A stretch of DNA of 52,824 nucleotides from Chitinophagales bacterium. Lineage in GTDB: Bacteria > Bacteroidota > Bacteroidia > Chitinophagales > UBA2359. The notes beneath the pieces were generated by a model. That model was not told the DNA's origin. It was given only the letters and a program-made list of their open reading frames with translations, and did not search any database. Position numbers and translations under genes: made by a program. The stretch spans positions 26,906 through 79,729 of the forward strand of contig JAHDFD010000016.1 in the NCBI GenBank assembly GCA_020628375.1. Direction: 5' to 3'. Shown here one piece after another: positions 43,797 through 52,775 of this stretch; position 1 is the first letter of the stretch; each line of letters begins with the position of its first letter.

Positions 43797-44762
43797 ATGA
43801 GCTCTATCGGTGATATTGTTTTAACAAGCCCGGTTGTTCGTTGTTTAAAAAAGCAGTTAGATAATGTAGAAATTCACTTCGTTATCAAGCAACAGTTCGC
43901 ACATGTAATGGAACACAACCCTTACATTGACCAGCTACATATTTTTAACGATAATTTACCACAGCTCATACACACTTTCAAAGCACAGCAATTCGATTAT
44001 ATCATAGACTTACACAATAATATCCGTTCTATGCGAATAAAAAAGGCTTTGAATGAAGTAACAGCCCATTCTTTTTATAAGGCCAATATTCAAAAGTGGT
44101 TATTTACCAACCTGAAATTAGATTTTTTACCACAGGAACATTGTGTAGATCGTTATATGAAAACAGTTGAACCTTTAGGCGTAAAGAATGATAATGAAGG
44201 CTTGGATTATTTTATTCCTGAAAAAGATGAAGTAGATGTTTTCTCCTATTTCTCATGGTTGAATTATCCTTTTGTCGCTTATGGTTTTGGCGGAACATAC
44301 ACAACCAAACGAATGCCCAACGAAAAAATAAAAGCATTGTGTGAAGCATTACCTTATCCAATAGTTCTACTAGGCGGACCAGAAGATTCTGACAATGCTG
44401 ATGAAATTGCCGAAGGCTTGGAAGGTAAAGTATATCATGCTTGTGGAAAGTTGAGCCTGAATCAATCGGTTTCGATCGCTAATCAGTCGAATTGTGTTAT
44501 TGCACACGATACAGGTTTGATGCATATAGCAGCTGCCTTACAAAAACCTACTGTATCGATTTGGGGCTGCACCCATCCTCGATTGGGTATGACGCCTTAT
44601 ATGTCAGAAGAAAAATACACCATTATTGAGAATAAAAAGTTGCGCTGTCGTCCCTGCTCGAAATTAGGTTACGATACTTGCCCTAAAAAACATTTCAGAT
44701 GTATGAATGATCTGTCGATTTCAGAGATCGTTGAAGCAGTTGAAAGTATGGTTAGTTTATGA
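43797..44762 (+). CDS. Glycosyltransferase family 9 (heptosyltransferase-like)
   Basis: 321 residues from the ATG. The N-terminal motif SSIGDIVLTSPVVRCLKK and the nucleotide-sugar site AHDTGLMHIAAALQKPTVSI are typical of GT9 enzymes that add heptose or a similar sugar to lipid A core. The family normally starts about seven residues earlier, with KxLIIRxSSIGD. Here the in-frame codons 43779-43796 encode KLLIIR, but no ATG, GTG or TTG precedes them, so the true start may be non-canonical. Cys residues near the end (LRCRPCSKLGYDTCPKKHFRC) could bind metal. A RAYT remnant begins immediately at its stop. Confidence 0.9.
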   Translation: MSSIGDIVLTSPVVRCLKKQLDNVEIHFVIKQQFAHVMEHNPYIDQLHIFNDNLPQLIHTFKAQQFDYIIDLHNNIRSMRIKKALNEVTAHSFYKANIQKWLFTNLKLDFLPQEHCVDRYMKTVEPLGVKNDNEGLDYFIPEKDEVDVFSYFSWLNYPFVAYGFGGTYTTKRMPNEKIKALCEALPYPIVLLGGPEDSDNADEIAEGLEGKVYHACGKLSLNQSVSIANQSNCVIAHDTGLMHIAAALQKPTVSIWGCTHPRLGMTPYMSEEKYTIIENKKLRCRPCSKLGYDTCPKKHFRCMNDLSISEIVEAVESMVSL

Positions 44763-45054
44763 CCGACATGGTCGATTATTCAGTGGTAATCTGAAGAGAA
44801 AGGAGGTAAACAATGAAACGTATTTGCTTCAGGTACTTGCTTATATTCATCTTAATCCTGTAAATCATGGCTTTTGTTCCCGACCTGAAGATTACACCTA
44901 TTCTTCATTCTGGTCATACTTGTTACCTGAAAAGGCAAGTAAAGTAAATCGTTCAGATATTTATGATTTGTTTAGTTCTACAAAAGAATTTATTGAATTC
45001 CATAAACAATTGATAGTTGAAAAAAATTTAATAGATGTAATCGAGTTTTATTGA
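44761..45054 (+). pseudogene. Remnant of a REP-associated tyrosine transposase (RAYT)
   Basis: Only the C-terminal ~95 residues remain, in frame from 44761 to the stop at 45054. RHGRLFSGNLKRKEVNNETY and LLQVLAYIHLNPVNHGFC then EDYTYSSFWSYL match the conserved second half of Y1/IS200-like RAYT proteins, including the helix after the catalytic Tyr region. The HUH motif that should lie upstream is absent, because the glycosyltransferase gene occupies that place. RAYTs are thought to mobilise REP hairpins. A REP hairpin of the same family as the two near 6.2 and 8.7 kb lies 15 nt after the stop, the expected relationship. Confidence 0.85.
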
Positions 45055-45069
45055 AAATCTCTATACCTT

Positions 45070-45133
45070 AGACCTTTTAGACTTTGAAGGACTGGGCGTC
45101 CCCGTTTTAAAACCTTGAAGGTCTAAAAGGTCT
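45070..45133. repeat. REP-like hairpin, copy 3, beside RAYT remnant
   Basis: Arms 45070-45090 and 45113-45133 pair at 19 of 21 positions. The 22-nt loop holds GGGCGTCCCCGTTTTAAA. The inner stem AGACCTTCAAG is shared with copies 1 and 2; the outer stem (AGACCTTTT) is not. Confidence 0.75.
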
Positions 45134-45158
45134 ATGAAATTAAATAATAAACACTCCA

Positions 45159-48100
45159 ATGAACAAAACATACAAAATTTTCTATTGGTTTTTCATGGTC
45201 TTACTATTGGGCGGCACTGCACATGCCCAAGACTGGACAACTCCTGAAACTTACCCTGAAAATGGTGTTCGGGATGTTAGGGATCGTTATTTTGCACTTA
45301 CCAATGCTACTGTTTACACCAACTATAACCAAAAACAGGAAAACACAACCTTGATCGTTAAGAATGGAAAGGTTGAACGTGTTGGTGGGAATGTACCGTC
45401 TGGTGCAGTGGAAATCGACTGTAAAGGTAAAACCATATATCCTGCATTTATTGAATTATCGAGCAGCTATGGTATGCCTGAACCGCCTAAGTCAAAGCGT
45501 TCCTGGGATGATCCTCCACAAATGGTTTCCAATAAAAAGGGAGCTTATGGATGGAATCAGGCTATAAGACCTGAGCTTCAGGCTTATAAAGATTTCAGTA
45601 TGAATAAAGAAGCTGCTGAAAAGATGAGAAAATCGGGCTTTGGTGCGGTTGTTAGCCATCACGAGGATGGTATTGCGCGTGGTTCGGGCGTATTGGTTTC
45701 TTTGGCGACTATTGGCGATAATAATGTTATTCTGAAAGAAAAGACTTCAGCACATTATTCCTTCAGTAAAGGAACTTCAGGACAAGATTACCCAAGTTCT
45801 TTAATGGGAGCAATTGCTTTAATCCGTCAAACCTATCACGATGGTGTATGGTACAAGAGAAACGAAGGTAAAGTTGAGACAAATATTTCTCTCAAATACT
45901 GGAATAAAATTCAGGAGTTACCTTCTATTTTCCATGCTGGTGATAAATTAACGTTAATGCGTGCTGATAAAATAGGCGATGAATTCGGTGTTCAGTATAT
46001 TCTGGAAGCCAGAAACGATGCTTATCAACGAGTAGATGCACTTAAAAAAATGAATGCTAAACTGATCATTCCTGTTGACTTTCCGGATGCTTATGAGGTT
46101 GGCGACCCTTATGACGCAATGTATATTACCTTAGATCAGATGAAACATTGGGAATTGGCACCTCATGGTCCTCGTATTCTCAATGAAAAAGGAATTGATT
46201 TTGCCTTCACGAGCAAAGGTTTGAAAGACAAGAAAAGCTTCCTTAAAAATATTAAAACTGCGATAGAAAAAGGAAAGTTAAGCAAAGAAGCGGCACTGAA
46301 AGCATTGACTTACAACCCTGCCAATTTTGTAAATGCTTATGATGTTGTAGGAAGTCTTGAAAATGGAAAAGTAGCCAATTTCATTGTTTGTAATGGAGAT
46401 ATATTCGACAAAGGTGAGATTCTGGAAAGTTGGGTTCAGGGAGAACGTTTAAGTTTTAAGAAAGAAGACAAAAGTGATTATAAAGGTGCTTATGATCTTA
46501 GTATTAATGGTAATAAACTGAATATTGAAATTACCGGAAAGCCAGGGAAGCAAAAAGCCGAAGTTGTAGTAAATGATACGACTCGTGTAGATATGAATTT
46601 GAAGATTGCTGAAGATCAGGTAAGCATGCGTTATCAACTTGAAGGTGATGAAGGTTTCACGCGTTTGAGTGGTATGATAAAAGATAAAACCTGGAAGGGG
46701 AATGGTAAAGATGCCAAAGGCGATTGGATCAGCTGGACTTTAGCGAATCAACGTGAAATTCTGAAGAAGGAAGAAAAGGAGAAAAAAGAAGGAAAAAAAG
46801 AGGAATCTGCTGAGGGTAAAGAAAAAGGAAAAGCAGCTGAGAAAGAAGCAAAGCTTGCTGAGATCACTTATCCATTCTTACCTTATGGCTGGACAGAAAA
46901 ACCCGAACAGGAAGCAGTGCTATTTAAGAATGTAACAGTATGGACAAACGAGGAAGATGGTATTCTTGAAGAAACAGATGTATTGATAAAAGATGGTAAA
47001 ATTGCCAGAATAGGTAAAGGCTTATCGGCTGGAGGTGCTAAAGAAATCGATGGAGAAGGAAAGCACTTGACTTCTGGTATTATTGATGAACATTCGCATA
47101 TTGCTATTTCGAGAGGAGTAAATGAAGGAACGCAGGCAAGTAGTGCCGAAGTACGTATTGGCGATGTTATTAATTCAGAAGATATAAATATTTATCGTCA
47201 GTTGGCAGGTGGTGTTACTGCAGCTCAGTTATTACATGGCTCTGCAAATCCTATTGGTGGTCAGTCGGCGATCATTAAATTCCGTTGGGGTAGCAAGCCC
47301 GAAAATATGAAATTCGATGGTGCTGATGGATTTATAAAATTTGCACTCGGGGAAAATGTAAAACAATCTAATTGGGGCGATAACAGAACGGTGCGTTTCC
47401 CACAAACCCGTATGGGTGTAGAGCAGGTGTATATGGATCATTTCACGCGTGCAAAAGAATATGCTTCTAAAGGAAGTGATAAACGCGTTGATCTGGAGTT
47501 GGAATGTCTGAATGAAATTATGAACAGGCAACGCTTCATTACCTGCCATTCATATCAACAAGGAGAAATAACGATGTTGATGCGTGTTGCTGAGCAATTT
47601 GGATTCAATATCAATACTTTCACGCATATTCTTGAAGGGTATAAAATTGCTGATAAGATGAAACAGCATGGTGTTCATGCCTCTAGTTTCTCGGATTGGT
47701 GGGCATATAAGTACGAGGTAATAGATGCTATTCCTTATAATGGTGCTATTTTACATGATATGGGTGTAATTACCGGATTCAATTCAGATGATGCTGAAAT
47801 GGCTCGTCGTTTGAATACTGAAGCGGCGAAAGCTGTTAAATACGGTGGTGTTCCTGAAGAAGAGGCTTGGAAATTCGTAACCTTGAATCCTGCTAAAATG
47901 CTGCATATTGATGATAGGGTAGGGAGTATTAAAGTTGGAAAAGATGCCGATGTGGTTTTATGGAGTGGACATCCTATGTCGGTTTATACCAAAGCAGAAC
48001 AGACTTATGTTGATGGAAGGTGTTATTTCGATATTGAGCAAGATGAAACAATGCGTAAGGAAATTTCGGCTGAACGCAATCGTTTGATACAAAAAATGCT

Positions 48101-48227
48101 TGATGCGAAGGCAGGAGGTGCTAAAACACAAAAGGCATTAATGAAAAAACAACATTTGTGGCACTGCGACGATTTGGGTGAGCATGGAGAACATGGTGAA
48201 CACTTAGGGCATGATCATGAGCATTGA
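45159..48227 (+). CDS. Secreted double amidohydrolase
   Basis: 1022 residues with a signal peptide (MNKTYKIFYWFFMVLLLGGT). Two amidohydrolase-type halves follow, joined by a Lys/Glu linker near residue 545. The N-terminal half is degenerate: where active enzymes have P-G-x-I-D-x-H-x-H it reads KTIYPAFIELSSSYG, with no metal-binding His pair. The C-terminal half is intact: SGIIDEHSHIAIS (HxH), then ITCHSYQQGEI, FTHILEGYKIA and GFNSDDAEMARRL with the catalytic Asp. The end is His-rich (EHGEHGEHLGHDHEH), perhaps a metal store. It resembles imidazolonepropionase-like or prolidase-like secreted hydrolases of Bacteroidota; the substrate is unknown. Confidence 0.88.
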   Translation: MNKTYKIFYWFFMVLLLGGTAHAQDWTTPETYPENGVRDVRDRYFALTNATVYTNYNQKQENTTLIVKNGKVERVGGNVPSGAVEIDCKGKTIYPAFIELSSSYGMPEPPKSKRSWDDPPQMVSNKKGAYGWNQAIRPELQAYKDFSMNKEAAEKMRKSGFGAVVSHHEDGIARGSGVLVSLATIGDNNVILKEKTSAHYSFSKGTSGQDYPSSLMGAIALIRQTYHDGVWYKRNEGKVETNISLKYWNKIQELPSIFHAGDKLTLMRADKIGDEFGVQYILEARNDAYQRVDALKKMNAKLIIPVDFPDAYEVGDPYDAMYITLDQMKHWELAPHGPRILNEKGIDFAFTSKGLKDKKSFLKNIKTAIEKGKLSKEAALKALTYNPANFVNAYDVVGSLENGKVANFIVCNGDIFDKGEILESWVQGERLSFKKEDKSDYKGAYDLSINGNKLNIEITGKPGKQKAEVVVNDTTRVDMNLKIAEDQVSMRYQLEGDEGFTRLSGMIKDKTWKGNGKDAKGDWISWTLANQREILKKEEKEKKEGKKEESAEGKEKGKAAEKEAKLAEITYPFLPYGWTEKPEQEAVLFKNVTVWTNEEDGILEETDVLIKDGKIARIGKGLSAGGAKEIDGEGKHLTSGIIDEHSHIAISRGVNEGTQASSAEVRIGDVINSEDINIYRQLAGGVTAAQLLHGSANPIGGQSAIIKFRWGSKPENMKFDGADGFIKFALGENVKQSNWGDNRTVRFPQTRMGVEQVYMDHFTRAKEYASKGSDKRVDLELECLNEIMNRQRFITCHSYQQGEITMLMRVAEQFGFNINTFTHILEGYKIADKMKQHGVHASSFSDWWAYKYEVIDAIPYNGAILHDMGVITGFNSDDAEMARRLNTEAAKAVKYGGVPEEEAWKFVTLNPAKMLHIDDRVGSIKVGKDADVVLWSGHPMSVYTKAEQTYVDGRCYFDIEQDETMRKEISAERNRLIQKMLDAKAGGAKTQKALMKKQHLWHCDDLGEHGEHGEHLGHDHEH

Positions 48228-48246
48228 TCACTGAATGAAAATGATG

Positions 48247-48284
48247 AAAACCTCTGCTGGCAGAAAACCGGTGGAGGTTTTTTA
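48247..48284 (+). terminator. Rho-independent terminator after the amidohydrolase gene
   Basis: AAAACCTC (48247-48254) pairs with GAGGTTTT (48274-48281), with further pairing inside (GCTGG with CCGGT), then T6. Confidence 0.8.
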
Positions 48285-48286
48285 TT

Positions 48287-48766
48287 TTAGCTATTTTCCA
48301 GATCTTCTATGGCACTTGTATAATCGTATTGCAGATCTTCGTGGAGGTTCTTTATTTTTCGCTGAATATATTCGACCTGTTTTTGATAGATATTTGTGAG
48401 TGCTTTGCTTCGATCGATCGAAGGTTGACAGTTTTTTAGTTTCTGGCAGAAATAGATAAGGATCTCAACTTCTGTTTCTTTATTCTGAGAGTAGCGTATG
48501 AATTTTTTTGCCATTCGCTGGATCTTGCGAATGCTTTTTTTCATCAGGTAGAAACTCTTTCTATTAATAGTTTCAAACTGTATATCTATTTCCTCTTTTA
48601 TGCTAATGATATAGCCACTTTCATTTTCAGCTTCATACAGCAAATAGGTAAGTAGTTCCTTATTCTCTTTTTTGAATTTTGAAAGCCTTAAACAGATATC
48701 GATCAATTGTTTTTGATCGTATTTTGCCAGTTCTGTTTTGAGTTCTCTTACTGTTGCTGCTTTCAT
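48287..48766 (-). CDS. Hypothetical helical protein
   Basis: 159 residues, soluble, basic, all helical by composition. It starts MKAATVRELKTELAKYDQKQ and has a basic middle (KKSIRKIQRMAKKFIRYSQN). No domain I can name with confidence. It follows the cyclase gene at 45 nt on the same strand, so they may be co-transcribed. Confidence 0.7.
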   Translation of the reverse strand: MKAATVRELKTELAKYDQKQLIDICLRLSKFKKENKELLTYLLYEAENESGYIISIKEEIDIQFETINRKSFYLMKKSIRKIQRMAKKFIRYSQNKETEVEILIYFCQKLKNCQPSIDRSKALTNIYQKQVEYIQRKIKNLHEDLQYDYTSAIEDLENS

Positions 48767-48811
48767 TTAATCTTTTTTAAAACAAGTATTTAGGCAATAA
48801 AATCAATTCTA

Positions 48812-50848
48812 CTATATTGTTTTAATAATAATCTCTAATGAGATACTAAAAAAATTTTCTATAATTTTTACCACACTTTCTTTAATCTCTTTAATTGCAC
48901 TACCTCGCATATCACTTATGTTATGAATAATCAGCTCTTGCTTGTAGTTTTTTGCCTTTATACTTTTTTCTTCTTCTTCATTTATAAAAAATTCTTTAGC
49001 TAGTACATTGCCTACTAATAAATCTTTAGTTTTACTTGATATAAAAATCTTATTTTTTTCCCCGCCTTGTTCTATTCTAGCTGCACGATTTACAGCTTCC
49101 CCCCAGATATCGTAGGCATAATTTTTAACTCCTGCCATTCCTGCAACCAACTTACCCGAATGAATGCCTATTCTTATATCAAAAGGCTTTAGTACCTTTC
49201 TTATTCTATTTTCTTTCCCTTCATTAATTTGATATATTACACTTATTGCTGCAATAAGCTTAGTGGCGTATAAAATAGCTATTGCTGTTTTAACTGCATT
49301 TTGAGCATGCTGTTTATTCTCTTCGGGAACACCTGATGCAATCAAATATGCATCTCCAATAGTTTTTATTTTCTCTACGCCAAATACGCCAATAATTTTA
49401 TCATATATTCCAAAATAGACTTCGAGCTGTTCAAGTAATTGACTGGCTTTCAGCTCTTTAGCTATGTGACTAAAACCTACAAAATCTGTAAAAATAACAG
49501 TAGCAGATTTGTACTTTTGAGGTTTAACTTCTTCAGTTTCTATTAACTCTAAAGCAATTTTATAGGGCATAATATTGAATAGTATATCTCGAAGCCCTTT
49601 TATTTGAATATTAGAGACATTATTGGAAGCGAGTGTTATCTTTTGACTAATTAAATAATTTGCGAGTTGTTTGGATGCCCACAATGCTTTAAGAAAGTCA
49701 TTTTGTCCTACATAAGCATCCTGAATTACTTTAAATACACTTATTATCGCATGATCTTTATACTCATTTACATTTATCTTTCTAATATCTTCTTCATATA
49801 GATTAATAGCTTCTTCATGTTTATTTAACTCAACCAAAGAAGCACAAATTATACATTTGATTGAATGATAATTTACTGTTTGAATATTAAATTCCTCTAA
49901 AATTTCAAAACAATTTACTGCAAGCTTATATGCCTCAGAATATTGCTTTTTTTCGAACTTATAAGAAGCTTTAAGGTATAAAAACTCGGTATAATCAATG
50001 ATATTGATTTCAGGATTGACCATAATTTCAATAATATCAAAGACTTCTTCTAACTGTTTTTCCAATAATTTCTTCTCTTCTTTATTTTTTTTCTCACTTA
50101 AGTTAAGAAAGTAACTTGCTGCCTGTACCATCCTAAATGGCGCATTATATAATTCTTCACTAAACTCTATTGCCTTTACTGAATAATCTTCTGCTTTTTC
50201 ATAATTCTGGAATTGCTGAAATAATAACGCTAAGTTGTTATTAACTCTTGAAGCAATTTCTTTTTCTTTAGGTTTAATTGGTTTGCCTAATTTGACTAGA
50301 CCATCTATAAAAAAATGGTAAGCAGAGTAATATTCCTTCTTACTTGAGTTTAAATAAATACTGCCCAAAGCATTACATGTTTTTGCAATTCCAATCTTAT
50401 CATTTAGAATGTCATAGATTTTTAATGCTTCATCACCTAATTCTTTTGCAATTAATTCATGATTTCCTTCTGGTATCATACTATATGCATAAGCACTAAT
50501 TCTTAATAAATTTGCCTTGATAACATCATCAATGATGATATCTTTTCCTAACTTAAATTTCGCTACTTCGTCACTAAGAACAGATTCAAACTCTTTATGA
50601 AAATCAATTACCTTTTGTAAATCTCCAAGCTGCAAATTTCCAATAATCAGATAATACAAAGACTTTTGCCATGGCTCTAAATAATGCCTTCTGGAATTAG
50701 GATCTTTTTTATTACGAGATTCCCTTACAAAGTTACTTGTAGCTTTTTCTTTGGCTAACATTGCACACTCAATAGAACGATTGATATCAGATGTACTTTT
50801 TTCTTCTGCTTCAAGTAAATGTTCTTTTATCTCAGCTAATACATTCAT
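48812..50848 (-). CDS. TPR-containing class III adenylate cyclase
   Basis: 678 residues, no signal peptide or membrane helix. Residues ~1-420 are TPR-like helices (YYSAYHFFIDGLVKLGK, NNLALLFQQFQNYEKAEDYS). The catalytic domain begins near 445: metal Asp in TVIFTDFVGFSHIAKEL and a second in IKTIGDAYLIASG. The adenine-specifying pair is present: Lys in EKIKTIGDAYL and Asp in YDIWGEAVNRAARIE; guanylate cyclases have Glu and Cys there. Arg and Asn of the transition-state site are in NRAARIE. It should make cAMP in the cytoplasm under control of the TPR part, which may bind a partner. It is divergent from the helix-turn-helix gene at 51006. Confidence 0.93.
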   Translation of the reverse strand: MNVLAEIKEHLLEAEEKSTSDINRSIECAMLAKEKATSNFVRESRNKKDPNSRRHYLEPWQKSLYYLIIGNLQLGDLQKVIDFHKEFESVLSDEVAKFKLGKDIIIDDVIKANLLRISAYAYSMIPEGNHELIAKELGDEALKIYDILNDKIGIAKTCNALGSIYLNSSKKEYYSAYHFFIDGLVKLGKPIKPKEKEIASRVNNNLALLFQQFQNYEKAEDYSVKAIEFSEELYNAPFRMVQAASYFLNLSEKKNKEEKKLLEKQLEEVFDIIEIMVNPEINIIDYTEFLYLKASYKFEKKQYSEAYKLAVNCFEILEEFNIQTVNYHSIKCIICASLVELNKHEEAINLYEEDIRKINVNEYKDHAIISVFKVIQDAYVGQNDFLKALWASKQLANYLISQKITLASNNVSNIQIKGLRDILFNIMPYKIALELIETEEVKPQKYKSATVIFTDFVGFSHIAKELKASQLLEQLEVYFGIYDKIIGVFGVEKIKTIGDAYLIASGVPEENKQHAQNAVKTAIAILYATKLIAAISVIYQINEGKENRIRKVLKPFDIRIGIHSGKLVAGMAGVKNYAYDIWGEAVNRAARIEQGGEKNKIFISSKTKDLLVGNVLAKEFFINEEEEKSIKAKNYKQELIIHNISDMRGSAIKEIKESVVKIIENFFSISLEIIIKTI

Positions 50849-51005
50849 AAAATTAATTATTGGGTAAAATGAAACTTTTTCAATTTAGAACGTAAAAGAA
50901 TAAAAAAAACGGCTAACAAGATGAAAATCAAACTATTTTTATTAATTTCATAGCTTAATTTAAACTTTAAGTGAAAATCTAATCATATTAAAAACACCTT
51001 GAATA

Positions 51006-51398
51006 ATGTCCTTTTTTAACAAACTCGAATTAATTAACCGTTTACATCATCTAATCAAAAACAAATCAACCGGCACGCCAAAGCAATTAGCTAATCGGAT
51101 TAGTTATTCAGAGAGACGATTATATAGGCTACTAAATGAAATGAGGAATTATGGTTTTCCTATAAAGTATTGTATTCATCGACAGAGCTATATGTACGAA
51201 GCTGATTTTACATTCGTATTCGACTTTAAGGCTCCAAATGAAATTATAAATAAAAATGGTGTTCTAAGCCACAGTCGAAACCACAATAAACCATTATACC
51301 AACCCTCAAATTCCACCTATCAAAATCAAAAATCACAGCCACTTAACTTATCTTCTACACAACAATCACATACTAATTCTGAGTCGATAATTTGGTAA
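51006..51398 (+). CDS. Small helix-turn-helix regulator
   Basis: 130 residues. Residues 1-55 form a DeoR/HTH_11-like winged helix: LINRLHHLIKNKSTGTPKQL, ISYSERRLYRLLNEMRNYGF, then PIKYCIHRQSYMY. No ligand domain follows, only a Asn/Gln/Ser-rich tail, unlike the WYL protein at 6297 which has both parts. It starts a plus-strand series with the 57-residue peptide gene 99 nt downstream. A role in controlling that gene is possible by position. Confidence 0.8.
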   Translation: MSFFNKLELINRLHHLIKNKSTGTPKQLANRISYSERRLYRLLNEMRNYGFPIKYCIHRQSYMYEADFTFVFDFKAPNEIINKNGVLSHSRNHNKPLYQPSNSTYQNQKSQPLNLSSTQQSHTNSESIIW

Positions 51399-51455
51399 TT
51401 CAAAAAAAATTAAAAACTTTTTTTGAACTGAAAAAAAATGACATGTGTTATGTTT

Positions 51456-51463
51456 TATCTTTG
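51456..51463 (+). promoter_or_regulatory. -7 box of the peptide gene
   Basis: TATCTTTG followed by GG matches TAnnTTTG exactly. It is 34 nt before the peptide's ATG and lies between the helix-turn-helix gene and the peptide gene, so the peptide has its own promoter. Confidence 0.55.
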
Positions 51464-51497
51464 GGCGTTTTTTAACCTTTTAAATTAATTTTAATCC

Positions 51498-51671
51498 ATG
51501 AAACAAGATTTATCAACAGCTTACTCAACTAAAAGCCCTAAACTTAAGAAAGCAAAGTTATCAGAGACTAAGACTAAAAATACCATTGGTGGAAATGGTG
51601 GAACAAATGAAGATGATATACAATTTAATACCACCGGAAAGCCTATTGTACCACCATCTATCGGAGTGTAA
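51498..51671 (+). CDS. 57-residue peptide, possible secreted or modified peptide precursor
   Basis: A short frame, MKQDLSTAYSTKSPKLKKAK and onward, ending PIVPPSIGV. The first 30 residues are basic and rich in Lys, Ser and Thr. The motif NTIGGNGG (28-35) resembles a double-glycine leader cleavage site. The last 22 residues are neutral to acidic with no Cys. It has its own -7 box and a strong terminator, so it is probably expressed alone. No maturation or export gene is seen in the window. It could be a leader-type peptide precursor (inference) or simply a small regulatory protein. No homologue is known to me. Confidence 0.6.
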   Translation: MKQDLSTAYSTKSPKLKKAKLSETKTKNTIGGNGGTNEDDIQFNTTGKPIVPPSIGV

Positions 51672-51701
51672 GACCTACAATTCATTTTTGAATAAAAGTA
51701 G

Positions 51702-51735
51702 AAGCGTTAAGTATTTTATTACTTAGCGCTTTTTT
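51702..51735 (+). terminator. Terminator of the peptide gene
   Basis: AAGCGTTAAGTA (51702-51713) pairs with TACTTAGCGCTT (51720-51731) with one wobble pair, followed by T5. Confidence 0.88.
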
Positions 51736-51759
51736 ATTTTGTTTTATAGCTGAATATGT

Positions 51760-51812
51760 AAATAGTTGCTGACAAAAATTGTCATTATGCTATTTTTTGT
51801 CAGCGACTATTT
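51760..51812. repeat. Large hairpin after the peptide terminator
   Basis: A left arm starting AAATAGTTGCTGACAAAAAT (51760) pairs with the right arm ending GTCAGCGACTATTT (51812) over about 20 bp with one wobble and one bulge, around a 12-nt loop. Confidence 0.7.
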
Positions 51813-52001
51813 GAATTAAGCTACTGACTATTCTCTGAAATTTCACCTATAAACGTTACTCCGAATCGCCATCTCCCACAACCTTTACACATTTTAACAA
51901 ACTCCTTCCCTCCAATTTTCTCTATCCTATTCATTTCCATTTTGTTATTTGATTTCTTTTTATTAGTTTTATATCATAACTAAAAAATCTATCTCGAAAG
52001 A

Positions 52002-52775
52002 ATGTCAGATCCTAACATTAGAAATTTTTCTAAAATATTGGACATATATCTTCCACTCCATGATTATACCTTCGATCACGGTCCTAGTAGTTCTGACGAA
52101 ATTCACAAAAGGTTTATAGGCAGGGAAGAGGTAAAAAGAAAGCTAAAGTTATTACTACAACCAAGCGATGATAAAGAACGTAAAAAAGCCGATCATGGCG
52201 CTTATTTAGTAACTGGTTATCGAGGAATGGGAAAGACTAGTCTCGTTAGACAAGTTATCGCAGAAATAAACAAAGGTACAGATGAATATGAAGGTAAAGA
52301 TACAGGCAAAGACAATAGAAAACTGAAACATTTTGAATTTGCCCTTTCACAAGATGAAGTTAAAGATATTGATCTGCTCAGACAGGTTGCCTGGCAAATT
52401 AGTGATTTTGTTGATGATAAGATAAAACCAGAATTAGAGAATAGCCTTATACAAAAAGTATTTAAAATTATATCTTATGCTTTTGCCAACTTAACTTCTG
52501 TATTCCTAACGCTGTTCGTTTATAATACACAATTTATAAGCACTTGGGATAAATGTCCATCAATGGAACAAATATTTCAAAATCCATTTATCGGTACACA
52601 AGATACTGGTCAAGGTTACCTGATTTTCTTTGGTATTTTAATTGGTTTTATTATTCTATTTAATAGACTATTGTACGTTGGATATAAACAAAAAAGAAAG
52701 AAAAAGAATGAACAGCCTGAAAATAAGATCTTAGAAAAGTCTAATCAATTAAAAAACAGATTATATTCAACTTAA
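52002..52775 (+). CDS. P-loop ATPase with two membrane helices, possibly truncated
   Basis: 257 residues. RFIGREEVKRKLKLLL is the usual lead-in and VTGYRGMGKTSLVRQVI is Walker A, as in STAND/AAA-type ATPases. Two helices follow (ISYAFANLTSVFLTLFVY and YLIFFGILIGFIILFNRLLY), then a Lys-rich tail. I see no Walker B, sensor or arginine finger, so this may be the first part of a longer protein cut by the stop at 52773, or a minimal membrane ATPase. After the stop the window has only 49 bases, so a frameshift cannot be checked fully. Lies after the peptide gene on the same strand. Confidence 0.75.
   Translation: MSDPNIRNFSKILDIYLPLHDYTFDHGPSSSDEIHKRFIGREEVKRKLKLLLQPSDDKERKKADHGAYLVTGYRGMGKTSLVRQVIAEINKGTDEYEGKDTGKDNRKLKHFEFALSQDEVKDIDLLRQVAWQISDFVDDKIKPELENSLIQKVFKIISYAFANLTSVFLTLFVYNTQFISTWDKCPSMEQIFQNPFIGTQDTGQGYLIFFGILIGFIILFNRLLYVGYKQKRKKKNEQPENKILEKSNQLKNRLYST

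Larger units (their letters stand above)
51672..52001. other. Gap between peptide and ATPase genes
   Basis: 330 nt with no gene. It contains the peptide terminator and a second large hairpin (51760-51812). The final ~180 nt before the ATPase gene is AT-rich with no clear -7 box. Confidence 0.6.
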
